Source of the DNA: Halopiger goleimassiliensis
Lineage (GTDB): Archaea; Halobacteriota; Halobacteria; Halobacteriales; Natrialbaceae
Assembly: GCF_000455345.1 (NCBI RefSeq)
Contig: NZ_HG315690.1
Span: forward strand, 1,129,742-1,193,741
DNA length: 64,000 nt
Direction: 5' to 3'
Shown here one piece after another: positions 52,660-61,428 of the stretch (the first letter of the stretch is position 1; each line of letters starts with the position of its first letter). The translations under genes and the position numbers were made by a program. Under the pieces are notes generated by a model, which saw nothing but the letters and a program-made list of their open reading frames with translations, did no database searches and was not told the origin of the DNA.

Positions 52660-53142
52660 TCACTCGAGTTCGTCGACCGACTTCAGCACCTCCACGTAGT
52701 CGAGCGGGCTCGTGTGTTCGGCCCGGATGAGGTTCTCGTCGTTGATCTCGAGGTTCAGGTCGTCGAGCCGTTCGGCGATGGTGGTGATGTCCTCGTCCTG
52801 TGCGCCGACCGCCTTGATGTGGAGGTTCTCCTGTCCCGTCATCAGCTCGGTCACCTCGAGCACCTGGGGGAACGCCATCGCCTCGGCCGCGACGTCCGAG
52901 CGAGCGCTGATCCGGGTCGTGCAACTGAAGTGAAAGTAGAGGCGGAGACCGGTCCGATCGTGATCGACGGACGTCGTGTAGCCGGTGATGACGCCGGCTT
53001 CCTCCAGCCGCGCCATCCGATTGTGGACGGTGTTGTCGGAGACGCCAATCGCCTCCGCGAGTTCGATCGCCTTGTACCGGGCGTTCTCCTGGAGCAAATT
53101 GAGCAGTTGCCTGTCGACGTCGTCGAGCTGGTACGTCGTCAC
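52660..53142 (-). CDS. Lrp/AsnC family transcriptional regulator
   Basis: A 160-residue regulator with a GTG start. The HTH is at residues 1-60 (LDDVDRQLLNLLQENARYKA, then GVSDNTVHNRMARLEEAGVI), and the ligand-binding RAM-type domain follows (YTTSVDHDRTGLRLYFHFSC, VLEVTELMTGQENLHIKAVG). It probably senses an amino acid or related metabolite. It lies between nadC and nadB on the same strand, where its effect on NAD genes is possible but unproven. Confidence 0.93.
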   Translation of the reverse strand: MTTYQLDDVDRQLLNLLQENARYKAIELAEAIGVSDNTVHNRMARLEEAGVITGYTTSVDHDRTGLRLYFHFSCTTRISARSDVAAEAMAFPQVLEVTELMTGQENLHIKAVGAQDEDITTIAERLDDLNLEINDENLIRAEHTSPLDYVEVLKSVDELE

Positions 53143-53372
53143 GGGTCGGTTTCACGGCCGATCCCCTTCCGTCTATCGATACTCCACGATTATTGCTACA
53201 GGGCTTCGAAAAATCCTCGAGATAGGTCGCGTGGTGTAATTGTCGAATCCCACCCGAAGTCACGTTTACGCGAGAAGGGGGATAGATGGAGATATCTACT
53301 CGGATTCGACTTTTGGTTCGATCCTCCACGGACATCGAACGTCTTCGAGGATTCTCGAATATCTGACCGAGG

Positions 53373-53380
53373 GTTTTTAC
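53373..53380 (+). promoter_or_regulatory. TATA-like promoter of the HalOD1 gene
   Basis: The motif gtttttac lies 23-30 bases before the GTG at 53403, which fits leaderless transcription. Confidence 0.5.
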
Positions 53381-53402
53381 GTATCGGTGGCGTCGTCCTG
53401 CT

Positions 53403-53675
53403 GTGAACAACGCACTACAGACGACGATTCCGGAGACCGAACTGTCCGACCCCGATAGCGTCGTCGAGGCGATCGTCGGTACCGTCGCCGACGCGGAGGG
53501 GAAGTCGCCGCTGGAAATCCAGCCGCTGGCCACAGTGACCGATCCGGACGCCCTGTGTGCACTCGTTCGACACGGAAACTGCGAGACGACCATCGAATTC
53601 TCCTACTGTGGCTATCGAGTACGCGTGGTAAGCGGCGACCGGACCGTCCACGTCGAACTCTCGACCGACGACTAA
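53403..53675 (+). CDS. HalOD1 output-domain protein
   Basis: A 90-residue protein with a GTG start. The sequence SVVEAIVGTVADAEGKSPLE, then IQPLATVTDPDALCALVRH and TTIEFSYCGYRVRVVSGDR, matches the stand-alone HalOD1 domain common in haloarchaea ('..Iv.ava...g.dp.eL.pL...iD.daL..l'). The domain is thought to be an output module of signalling proteins; its target is unknown. It is convergent with the degenerate segment to its right. Confidence 0.88.
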   Translation: MNNALQTTIPETELSDPDSVVEAIVGTVADAEGKSPLEIQPLATVTDPDALCALVRHGNCETTIEFSYCGYRVRVVSGDRTVHVELSTDD

Positions 53676-53755
53676 TCGAGCATGCCACCCGCCGCTACGG
53701 GCAGTTTCCGGCCGGGGACCACTCGACGTCACGCCCGACGAGACGACACGGTCGG

Positions 53756-53841
53756 TCATCGGGGGAGAAACCGTCGAGTCGCTCGAGCGATCAGCAGCGC
53801 GACGACGCTCGCGTTCCGCAGTTCGTAGAGCGGTCGAGCCG
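53756..53841 (-). pseudogene. Relic of the 3' end of nadB
   Basis: On the minus strand, ARPLYELRNASVVALLIARA followed by TRRFLPR and a stop reproduces the NadB C-terminal stretch ARALYELRNASVVALLIARA of the intact gene about 0.9 kb away. The DNA match is 59 of 61 bases (53781-53841 against 54664-54724), after which similarity stops abruptly on both sides. The fragment has no start and is not a functional gene. Confidence 0.9.
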
Positions 53842-53853
53842 ATCGATCCGACG

Positions 53854-54173
53854 TCACCGCAACAGCAATCCGACGACGACGACGCTGAGCACCAGATTGA
53901 GCCGGACTGGTCGAGCAATCCGCGCGGCCACCAGCGCGGCCAGACCGGACGCTCGAGCCCCGACGTTCAGGAGGAACACGACGCCGAAAATCGGACGAAG
54001 TATCCCATCGCCAGCGAGACGTCCGGACTCACGTCGGCCTCGAGAGTCGCGTTCGTGAACGCACACGTCGCGAGTAGCATCGCGTACAGCGCGCTGTATC
54101 CCACCGCTTCGTTGTACTCGACGATCCGCCGCGATTCCGCGTCCGATTCGTGATCGTGAGTTTCTGTCGCCAT
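53854..54173 (-). pseudogene. Frameshifted small membrane protein gene A
   Basis: From the ATG at 54173 the frame reads MATETHDHESDAESRRIVEY, ALYAMLLATCAFTNATLEAD and SLAMGYFVR. The coding pattern then continues in another frame as RPIFGVVFLLNVGARASGLA and ends VVVGLLLR with a stop at 53854. One missing base near 54000 restores a protein of about 106 residues with two or three hydrophobic segments. It is either a recent pseudogene or a sequencing error. Family not recognised. Confidence 0.75.
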
Positions 54174-54200
54174 ATCTACGCGATAGACGGAGTCGGCGTC

Positions 54201-54496
54201 TCAACCGGGCAAGAAGAGCCAGCTAATCAGGAAGCCGAGCGTGAGCATCACGACGCCTCCCACCTGCGCGCCGAACCGCTCGCCCGGGCCGACCTCAGAC
54301 GACGTGATGAGGTTCACGTCACGAGCGCCCTGCAGTCGTGGGTTCAGCAGCGTCGTCATGCCCATCGCTATCGTGAGGTCCCGATGATCATCCCGAACGT
54401 GTTTCCCCGCTCGAAGTAGCCGGCGTATTCGAGTGCGGCGAAGCCGACCGACGAGAGCACCATCACGACGTGGATCAGCCGACTGGTCGAGACCAT
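54201..54496 (-). pseudogene. Frameshifted small membrane protein gene B
   Basis: From the ATG at 54496 the frame reads MVSTSRLIHVVMVLSSVGFA, then ALEYAGYFERGNTFGMIIGT and a stop. The coding pattern resumes in another frame as LTIAMGMTTLLNPRLQGARD, then VNLITSSEVGPGERFGAQVG and VVMLTLGFLISWLFLPG with a stop at 54201. One missing base near 54380 restores a protein of about 98 residues with three hydrophobic segments. It lies 27 bases upstream of gene A on the same strand, so the two probably formed one unit. Family not recognised. Confidence 0.75.
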
Positions 54497-54587
54497 GTGT
54501 TACTCGAGACAGTCCACCCAGTGACAGTGAAAGTATCGATCCGTCGGACGTCCGCGTCGATCGAAGCTCCCGACGAACGGCGGCCGA

Positions 54588-56168
54588 TTACTGCCCGGCC
54601 GTGCCCGCTGGATTGGCTTCGGGGACGTAGTGACAGCCCGTCGATTCCGTGTTCTCGCTCGCTGCTCGAGCGATCAACAGCGCGACGACGCTCGCGTTCC
54701 GCAGTTCGTAGAGCGCTCGAGCCGTCCGGGTGCGGGTGTACGCGTCGACCTCGCCCTTGAGCCGCCGGAAGACGGCACTGGCGCGGGCGATCTCGTCGGG
54801 GTCCCGCTCGAGGCCGAGGTACTCGTCCATCGTCCGCTGCAGACGGGTGAACTTCTCCGCGGCGAAGCGCTCGGGGAGTTCGGGGTCGCTGTCGCGGAGT
54901 TCGGGCGCTTCGACGACCGCGGGCTCGAAGCCGGTTGCATCGCTGCCCGCTCGCAGCCCCCAGACCAGCCCCTCGAGCAGGCTCGTGCTCGCGAGTCGGT
55001 TCGCGCCGTGGACGCCGGTGCGGGCGCACTCGCCGACGGCGTAGAGCCGGTCGAGCGACGTCCGGCCACGGTCGTCGACCGCGATGCCGCCACAGAGGAA
55101 GTGCTCGCAGGGTGCGACGGGAATCTCGTCGCCCTCGATACCCCGATCGCGGCACTTCTCGGCGACGTTCGGGAACGCCGCTTCGAACTCGCCCTCGAGT
55201 GTACTCACGTCCAACACGACCTCGCCCGTTTCCTCTCGCTCCGTCTCGACCGCGCGGGCGACGACGTCCCGCGGCGCGAGTTCGGCGTCGGGATGGTAGT
55301 CGCCCATGAAGCGCTCCCCGTCGCCGTTGCGGAGCACTGCCCCCTCGCCGCGAAGGGCTTCCGAGAGCAGGAACGTTTCGTCCTGCTCTGGGTCTTCGTC
55401 GCTTCGCTTCGAGATGCGTCCCGCCTCGCTGCCCGCGTACGCCGTCGGGTGGAACTGCACGTACTCGAGGTCTTCGACGTCGGCCCCGGCGAGGGCGGCC
55501 ATGGCGATGCCGTCGCCGGTCGCGTCGTCGGGGTTGGTCGAACGGCCGTAGAGGGCACCGATGCCGCCGGTCGCGAGGATCGTCGCGCCGGCGTAGATCG
55601 GGTGGCCCTCGGGCGCTTCGTCACTGACTACCCCGTGAACGCGTCCTTCGGCGGTGATCAACGCGAGCGCGGCGGTGTCCTGGCGGACCTCGATGCGCTC
55701 GTGGTCGTCGACGTAGTTCAGGAACGGCCGCAGGATGTGGGTACCCGTCGCGGCGTCGACGTGCAGAATACGCCGTTCGGAGTGGGCCGCCTCGCGCGTA
55801 TAATCGAACTCGCCGTCCTCGGTCTCGTCGAAGTCGATCTCGAGAGTGTCGACCAGCACGTCCTCGACGGCGTCGTCGGCGTTTTCGACGAGCGTGTCGA
55901 CCGCGTCGGGGTCGGCAGTACCGTCGCTCGCCTCGAGGATGTCTTCCTTGAGCGACTCGGGGTTGCCGCGAGTGGTCGAGATGCCGCCCTGCGCCCAGTC
56001 GGTGCTTGCGTCGTCGGGTTTGCTCGCCTTGGTCAGCAGGAGGACGTCGCTCCCCTCCCGGGCGGCCGAGAGCGCGGCCGCACAGCCCGCGATACCGCTG
56101 CCGACGACGAGGACGTCGGTCGTCTCGCCGTCGGTCGTCGTCGCCTCGCTGGTGTCGGTCCCGGCCAT
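54588..56168 (-). CDS. nadB: L-aspartate oxidase
   Basis: A 526-residue flavoprotein. The FAD-binding motif is DVLVVGSGIAGCAAALSAAR (about residues 18-37). ASTDWAQGGISTTRGNPESL, THILRPFLNYVDDHERIEV, LATGGIGALYGRSTNPDDAT, LLSEALRGEGAVLRNGDGER and LYAVGECARTGVHGANRLAS follow the family order. It ends with the helical C-terminal domain. It oxidises aspartate to iminoaspartate for quinolinate synthesis. The start at 56168 lies two bases after nadA's stop. The open frame extends upstream over nadA antisense and is not part of the protein. Confidence 0.96.
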   Translation of the reverse strand: MAGTDTSEATTTDGETTDVLVVGSGIAGCAAALSAAREGSDVLLLTKASKPDDASTDWAQGGISTTRGNPESLKEDILEASDGTADPDAVDTLVENADDAVEDVLVDTLEIDFDETEDGEFDYTREAAHSERRILHVDAATGTHILRPFLNYVDDHERIEVRQDTAALALITAEGRVHGVVSDEAPEGHPIYAGATILATGGIGALYGRSTNPDDATGDGIAMAALAGADVEDLEYVQFHPTAYAGSEAGRISKRSDEDPEQDETFLLSEALRGEGAVLRNGDGERFMGDYHPDAELAPRDVVARAVETEREETGEVVLDVSTLEGEFEAAFPNVAEKCRDRGIEGDEIPVAPCEHFLCGGIAVDDRGRTSLDRLYAVGECARTGVHGANRLASTSLLEGLVWGLRAGSDATGFEPAVVEAPELRDSDPELPERFAAEKFTRLQRTMDEYLGLERDPDEIARASAVFRRLKGEVDAYTRTRTARALYELRNASVVALLIARAASENTESTGCHYVPEANPAGTAGQ

Positions 56169-56170
56169 GG

Positions 56171-57304
56171 TTAGATCTCGAGCATGCGGTCGAGCGCCAC
56201 TTCCGCGAGTTCCTTCTCCTCGGGGGCGACCTCGATCACGTTGCGTTCGCGACCCTCGACGAGTTCCTCGAGGACCCACGCGAGGTAGTTGGGGTCGATC
56301 TGGCGCATCGCGTTGCAGTCCATGCAGGCCTCGCCACACAGCGGTAGCACCTCGACCTCGGGGTGCCAGCGCTGGAGGTGATTGGTGAGGTGGATCTCGG
56401 TGCCGATCGCCCATTTCTCGCCGGGATCGGCGTTCGCGACGGTCTCGCAGATGGTGCTGGTCGAACCGACGACGTCGGCCGCCTCGACGACCTCGCGGCG
56501 ACACTCGGGGTGGACGACGACGTTCGCGTCCGGATGCTCGTCGCGAATCTCCTCGATGTGGTCCTCGCGGAACCGCTCGTGGACCTGGCAGTAGCCGTCC
56601 CAGAGGACGATGTCGCTCTCGGCGACCTCCTCGGCGTCTTTCCCCTCGGGGTCCCACGGGTCCCACTCGGCGATATCGTCCTCCATGCCGAGTCGGTAGG
56701 CCGTGTTCTCCCCGAGGTGCTTGTCCGGCAGGAACAGCACCTTGTCGCCCTTCTCGAAGGCGTACTCGAACGCCTCGTGCGCGTTCGAAGACGTGCAGAC
56801 GAGCCCGCCCTGACTCGCACAGAACGCCTTCAGGTCCGCGTAGGAGTTCATGTACGTGATCGGGATGATCTCCGAGTCAGGCGCGGCCGCCGTGATCTCG
56901 GCCCACGCCGCGTCGACCTGCAGCGCCTCGGCCATCCCGGCCATCGGACACGAGGCCTCCATCGACGGGAGGATCACCGTCTGGTCGTCGTCGGTGATGA
57001 TGTCCGCGCTCTCGGCCATGAACGTGACGCCGCCGAAGATCACGTACTCGGCGTCGGCCTCGGCGGCCTCCTTCGACAACTGGTAGGAGTCGCCGACGAA
57101 GTCGGCGTGCTCGACGATCTCCCGGCGCTGGTAGTTGTGCCCGAGAATCACGGCGTCGTCCCCGAGTTCCTCGAGCGCCGCCTCGATGCGTTCGGTGCGT
57201 TCGGCCTCGTCTAACTCGCGGTATTGGGGCGGGAGCTGTTCGAGATTGTCGTATTTGAACAGACTCAAATCGGTATCCAGCTCCGCGGTTTCCATTTTGA
57301 CCAT
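56171..57304 (-). CDS. nadA: Quinolinate synthase
   Basis: A 377-residue NadA. It has AVILGHNYQRREIVEHADFV, VTFMAESADIITDDDQTVIL and MEASCPMAGMAEALQVDAAW. The 4Fe-4S cluster Cys residues are likely in ADLKAFCASQGGLVCTSSNA, VVHPECRREVVEAADVVGST and the C-terminal PLCGEACMDCNAMRQI, which contains the characteristic Cys trio. It condenses iminoaspartate with dihydroxyacetone phosphate. It is first in the nadA-nadB unit; an ATG three codons in (57295) is an alternative start. Confidence 0.96.
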   Translation of the reverse strand: MVKMETAELDTDLSLFKYDNLEQLPPQYRELDEAERTERIEAALEELGDDAVILGHNYQRREIVEHADFVGDSYQLSKEAAEADAEYVIFGGVTFMAESADIITDDDQTVILPSMEASCPMAGMAEALQVDAAWAEITAAAPDSEIIPITYMNSYADLKAFCASQGGLVCTSSNAHEAFEYAFEKGDKVLFLPDKHLGENTAYRLGMEDDIAEWDPWDPEGKDAEEVAESDIVLWDGYCQVHERFREDHIEEIRDEHPDANVVVHPECRREVVEAADVVGSTSTICETVANADPGEKWAIGTEIHLTNHLQRWHPEVEVLPLCGEACMDCNAMRQIDPNYLAWVLEELVEGRERNVIEVAPEEKELAEVALDRMLEI

Positions 57305-57508
57305 TCTACGTCACCTGTGGTTACTCTCACCTCACACCCCGCTATTGAATAATTTTTTCCTTCGGTACTGGAGACCGGGGAGATACCACCCCGTGATACG
57401 ACGGCCGAAAACGAATCGTCGGTTGTTCAGGCGAACGAACGTGTTCACGCCGTCGACAGTCAGCCCGTCGTGAACTGGGACCTTTGGCGTGCGGTCCCTA
57501 GTGTGGTT

Positions 57509-58582
57509 ATGGCACTCGAGGACGCCTTCGCCGGATTCAGGCGGCGGGACTGGGAGCGGACGACCCCGGATGGAACGGTACGGGTGGCCGTCGTCGGCGT
57601 CGGCGGCTTCGCGCGCAATCGTGCGTTGCCGGCCATCGCCGCCGGCGACTACTGCGAGACGACCGCGCTGGTGACGGGGTCACCCGACCGGGCGCGGGCG
57701 CTGGCCAGCGAGTTCGACGTGAATCACGTGGTCGACTACGAGGGCTTTCTCGCGGGCAATCACGTCGCCGTCTACGACGCCGTCTACGTCGCGACGCCCA
57801 ACGCGACCCACGCCGAGTACGCGATCGCGGCGGCCGACCACGGCAAACACGTCCTCTGCGAGAAACCGCTTACCACCTCGGTCGAGCGCGCTCGCGACGT
57901 CGTCGACGCCTGCGATCGGGCGGACGTCACCCTCATGACGGCGTATCGCTTGCAGACCGAGTCGACGGTCCGGCGGACCCGGGACCTCGTCCGCGACGGC
58001 GTCGTCGGCGACGTCGTCCAGATCCACGGGAGCTTCTCCCACCCGATCCTCGAGCACGCCGGCCCCGATACCTGGCGGCTCGATCCCGAGATGGCCGGCG
58101 GCGGCGCGCTCGTGGACCTCGGCATCTATCCGCTGAACACGACCCGTTACCTGCTCGAGTGCGATCCCGACGGCGTCTACGCGACGACCCACTCGAGCGG
58201 CGAGCCGTTCGAGCAGGTGGACGAACACGTCGCCTTCCAGCTGGCGTTCCCAAGCGGCGCGACGGCCTCCTGTACGGCGAGTTTCGACGCCCACGCGAGC
58301 AGCCGACTCGAGTTGATCGGGAGCGACGGCCGGATCGCGATCAGTTCGCCGTTCGGCGGCGTCGTCCCACAGGAGATGGTCGTCGAGAGCGGCGACCTGC
58401 GCATGGAGTACACCGGCCCCCCGGTCGACGAGGTCCGCGAGGAGTTCGACTACTTCGGCTACTGCGTGCTGACCGACACCGACCCCGAACCGGACGGGGC
58501 CGACGGGGTCGCGGACCTGCGGGCGATCGAGGCCGCCTACGAGTCCGCCGAGTCGGGACGGCGGATCGAGGTCGAGTGCTGA
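57509..58582 (+). CDS. gfo6: Gfo/Idh/MocA oxidoreductase, D-xylose 1-dehydrogenase (Gfo6)-like
   Basis: A 357-residue dehydrogenase. The Rossmann start is VRVAVVGVGGFARNRALPAI, the sugar-dehydrogenase motif is KHVLCEKPLTTSVERARDVV (with the catalytic Lys of EKP), and GGGALVDLGIYPLNTTRYLL and EVREEFDYFGYCVLTDTDPE follow. These stretches closely resemble haloarchaeal Gfo6, which oxidises D-xylose in the first step of pentose breakdown; that match is from memory of the family. No other xylose pathway gene is adjacent. An upstream in-frame ATG at 57470 would add 13 residues and is less likely. Confidence 0.87.
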   Translation: MALEDAFAGFRRRDWERTTPDGTVRVAVVGVGGFARNRALPAIAAGDYCETTALVTGSPDRARALASEFDVNHVVDYEGFLAGNHVAVYDAVYVATPNATHAEYAIAAADHGKHVLCEKPLTTSVERARDVVDACDRADVTLMTAYRLQTESTVRRTRDLVRDGVVGDVVQIHGSFSHPILEHAGPDTWRLDPEMAGGGALVDLGIYPLNTTRYLLECDPDGVYATTHSSGEPFEQVDEHVAFQLAFPSGATASCTASFDAHASSRLELIGSDGRIAISSPFGGVVPQEMVVESGDLRMEYTGPPVDEVREEFDYFGYCVLTDTDPEPDGADGVADLRAIEAAYESAESGRRIEVEC

Positions 58583-58711
58583 TCGACCGCTCCCGAGCCC
58601 TGCGCGCGGGTACCGGGTACCGCGTCGTCACCCTTCGAAAACGGAGGGGCGCGTAAACGAACCGCCATCGAGGTGTGGCGAAAACGACGGTATCCAAACG
58701 TCAGCGCCGCC

Positions 58712-59185
58712 TCAATCCTGTCGTTGCTGTTCCCACGGCTTCGTCTCCGCGTCGACGAGTTCGAACATCTCCCCGAACTCCTCCGGGAGCTGCTCCTCGA
58801 CGTTGGCCATCTGGCCGCCGGGGACCGTCTCGCTCAACAGCGCCGTCACCGCCTTGATCCGGAAGACGGTGTCGGCCTCGTCGACGCCGGAGGGTTTCCC
58901 GTAGCCGGTCTCGAGGTCGAGGTCCTCGTAGTTAAGCCGGTCGTGGACTCGCCCGACGAACTCGTCGAAGTCGAACTGCTGGCCGTGATCGGCCTCGAGC
59001 AGGTAGCGATCGACCTCCATCGGGAGCGGGCTGGCGATGTCGGTCGCGCCGCCCTCGTCGACGCGCTCGCCGATCGTCTCGAGCACCGCACGGGTCGTCC
59101 GCACGGCTTCGGCCTGCCGGCCGGCTTCGATGCGATGCTGTACTTCGCCGATGAAATCCGTGTAGTTCGTCTTGTCGTCGGACAT
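58712..59185 (-). CDS. DUF2267 domain protein
   Basis: A 157-residue acidic protein of the DUF2267 family. It has two similar halves, YTDFIGEVQHRIEAGRQAEA with VRTTRAVLETIGERVDEGGA, then FDFDEFVGRVHDRLNYEDLD with VFRIKAVTALLSETVPGGQM and EEQLPEEFGEMFEL. Function is unknown. It stands between two leftward genes and is 119 bases after the F420-type gene's end. Confidence 0.9.
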   Translation of the reverse strand: MSDDKTNYTDFIGEVQHRIEAGRQAEAVRTTRAVLETIGERVDEGGATDIASPLPMEVDRYLLEADHGQQFDFDEFVGRVHDRLNYEDLDLETGYGKPSGVDEADTVFRIKAVTALLSETVPGGQMANVEEQLPEEFGEMFELVDAETKPWEQQRQD

Positions 59186-59304
59186 GGGGAATCAGAGGAC
59201 GGCTCCTCGGTCCCCACTGTCGGGCGGTCGCTCCAAAAACGTCATACCGGGATTGGCAAGGCCTCGAGGCGGTTCTCGAGGGGCTCGCGTACACGCTCGG
59301 ACGG

Positions 59305-60291
59305 TCACGCGGGGGCCAGCGCCTCGATCGTCGTCTCCCAGACCGACTCGTCGGCCGGATCGGGAACCACGACGATCGGGTGATCGATGCCCGTCTCGGC
59401 GACCAGCGTCTCGAGTCGATCGCGGGCGTTCTCCGGCGTCGCCGCGACCCCCAGGTCCTCGACCATCGCCTCGGTTACCGCCTCCGTTGCACCGCGTTTG
59501 TCGCCGCCCCGCCAGGCGTCGGCCACGCGCTGGGCGGCTTCGGGGTAGGCCATCGCGACCGCGTTCCGGTACCCCTCGCCACTACCGACGTAGTAGGCGA
59601 CGTGCCGGCGTACCAGCTCGCGAGCCTCGTCGGGATCCTCGCTGACGGCCGCGGGGACGTACGGTGCGATCGTGATATCGTCGGGTTCCCGCTCGCGTTT
59701 GCGGGCCGCAGCCGCGACCTCCTCGAAGGCGTCCTCAAGCCGCGAGAAGGGGATGTTGTGCGGGATCCAGCCGTCACAGAGCCGGCCGACCACGCGGCGG
59801 TTGGCGGGGCCGAGTCCGGCGTGATAGATCGGGACGGGCGACTCGAGCGCCGGGAAATCCGCGGCCGAGAGCAGTTCCCCGTCGTAGTCGACCGGCTCGC
59901 CTGAGTCGGTCGTCTCCCCGGTGAACGCCCGAACGAGTTCGATCGTCTCGTGGGCGCGACGGACCGGCCGGTCGAACGACAGCCCGTGCAGGTCCTCGAC
60001 GGCCTTCGGCGTGCTCGTGCCCAGGCCGAGCGTGAACCGGCCGCTCGAGGCGCGCTGGAGCGACGCCGCCGTCATCGCGAGGACGGCCGGCGACCGCGAG
60101 TAGACGTTCAGGATGGCGCTGCCGAGGGCGAGGTCGTCGGTCCGGGTCGCCATCTCGGCCAGCTGCACGACGCTGCTCTCGCCCCAGAGTTCGCCGACCC
60201 ACACCGCGTCGTAGCCCAGGTTCTCGGCCCGTACGGCCGTCGTCGCGGGGTCGGCGTCGCTCCCTGCTGCCGTCATGAGTCCGACGTCCAT
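59305..60291 (-). CDS. F420-dependent LLM-class oxidoreductase
   Basis: A 328-residue luciferase-like (LLM) protein. It begins MDVGLMTAAGSDADPATTAV and has AENLGYDAVWVGELWGESSV, ALGSAILNVYSRSPAVLAMT, SSGRFTLGLGTSTPKAVEDL and RPVRRAHETIELVRAFTGET, the usual order for F420-dependent members. PIYHAGLGPANRRVVGRLCD precedes the C-terminal helical part. It likely reduces or oxidises a small molecule using F420; substrate unknown. The frame extends upstream over the next gene's antisense, and the family start is chosen. Confidence 0.9.
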   Translation of the reverse strand: MDVGLMTAAGSDADPATTAVRAENLGYDAVWVGELWGESSVVQLAEMATRTDDLALGSAILNVYSRSPAVLAMTAASLQRASSGRFTLGLGTSTPKAVEDLHGLSFDRPVRRAHETIELVRAFTGETTDSGEPVDYDGELLSAADFPALESPVPIYHAGLGPANRRVVGRLCDGWIPHNIPFSRLEDAFEEVAAAARKREREPDDITIAPYVPAAVSEDPDEARELVRRHVAYYVGSGEGYRNAVAMAYPEAAQRVADAWRGGDKRGATEAVTEAMVEDLGVAATPENARDRLETLVAETGIDHPIVVVPDPADESVWETTIEALAPA

Positions 60292-60343
60292 AGCCGTGGC
60301 GTGGACGGCCAGCGACAAAAACCGGCGGGGCGACCGGCGACGA

Positions 60344-61090
60344 CTACAGGACCGAGACGACCCCGAACGCGAGCAGCGCCAGCCCGAACCCGAACCAGAC
60401 GAGCCCCCGGCGGGCCAGCAGCCTGGCGGCACCGTCCTGACACGTATCCGCGACGACGAAGACCGGCGACTCGGGGCCGTCCTCGACGACGGCGCTGATA
60501 TCGCGCATCGTCTCCCGAGCCTCGACGTCGTAGGTCGTCTGGCCGAGGACGTACACCTCCCCGCCCGGATCCAGCCGCCGTTCGTAGTAGCGCCGGTCGT
60601 TGCCCGTCGCGATCTCGACCACGGCGAGGTCGAGCGACCGGTTCTCCGACTCGAGGTCGGATTCCGTCTCGAGGAACCGCCGAACCGGTTCCGGCTCGGG
60701 TTCACCGCCGTCGACGTCGATCCGTTCGTCGGTCGTCAGCGCGAAGTCCGCACCCGCCGGCTCGACCCGGACGCTCGCCGTCTCGTCCTCGAGGCGAAAC
60801 GGGACGGCCGCGCTCCCGGAGTCGACGGTGTTCCACGAGGAGTTCTTGCCGCTGGACTGGTGCTCTTCGACTTCGTACTCGTAAGCGAGACACGGCGTTC
60901 CGGTCAGCGGAGCCTCGACCGTCCCCGCGAGTTCGGTCGCGGTTCCCTCGAGTTCGACGGGGCCGTCGACCCGTTCGACCGACACGACGTCGTCGGTCTC
61001 CCCGCGGTAGACGTGGTACGCAGGCCGGAGGTTCCACGCGCCGTAGGCGAGACAGGCGATCCCGCCGACTGCGAGCAGCGCGCCGATCAT
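60344..61090 (-). CDS. GIDE-domain membrane protein (MULAN-like)
   Basis: A 248-residue protein with an N-terminal TM segment (GALLAVGGIACLAYGAWNLR), a long extramembrane GIDE-like domain (PLTGTPCLAYEYEVEEHQSS, RYYERRLDPGGEVYVLGQTT) and a C-terminal TM segment (LVWFGFGLALLAFGVVSVL). GIDE domains occur in eukaryotic mitochondrial E3 ligases; archaeal members lack the RING and their role is unknown. A truncated paralog lies just upstream on the same strand. Confidence 0.85.
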   Translation of the reverse strand: MIGALLAVGGIACLAYGAWNLRPAYHVYRGETDDVVSVERVDGPVELEGTATELAGTVEAPLTGTPCLAYEYEVEEHQSSGKNSSWNTVDSGSAAVPFRLEDETASVRVEPAGADFALTTDERIDVDGGEPEPEPVRRFLETESDLESENRSLDLAVVEIATGNDRRYYERRLDPGGEVYVLGQTTYDVEARETMRDISAVVEDGPESPVFVVADTCQDGAARLLARRGLVWFGFGLALLAFGVVSVL

Positions 61091-61163
61091 CGACGGTACT
61101 GCTCAACGTGTTCACATAACCGTACCGGTTCCGTCGATGCCACAGCGCGGAAAAGCGACTCCG

Positions 61164-61355
61164 TTACCCCCAGAGGCGAATGGCGACACCGAGTGCGACC
61201 GCCAGGAGTCCGCCCCCGACGCGGCCGACCCACTGCGTCGCGAGCCGTCTGGCGGTTCCGTCCTGGCAGGTGTCGGAGACGACGAACTCCGGCGTCTCCG
61301 GCCCGTCCGCGACGACGGCGCTGACGGCGTGTCTCGCCTGGCGTGCGTCGATATC
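61164..61355 (-). pseudogene. C-terminal fragment of a second GIDE-like gene
   Basis: The minus-strand frame reads DIDARQARHAVSAVVADGPE, then TPEFVVSDTCQDGTARRLAT and a final TM segment ending VALGVAIRLWG. This matches the intact neighbour's YDVEARETMRDISAVVEDGP, VFVVADTCQDGAARLLA and C-terminal TM segment. Only about 64 residues remain; upstream of 61355 the similarity stops. It is a tandem duplicate reduced to its 3' end. Confidence 0.8.
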
Positions 61356-61428
61356 GATCCGAACGGGACGTGATCGGATCGCCGCTCCACACCGTTCGGC
61401 CGGACAGCGTGCCGGCGATATCCGACCC

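Larger units (their letters stand above)
53781..54724 (+). repeat. 61-bp direct repeats (53781-53841 and 54664-54724) bounding a degenerate segment
   Basis: The two copies differ at two positions only and are in the same orientation. The right copy is part of the intact nadB coding region; the left copy is the nadB relic. The 822 bases between them hold the nadB 3' terminus and two frameshifted membrane-protein genes. Confidence 0.9.
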
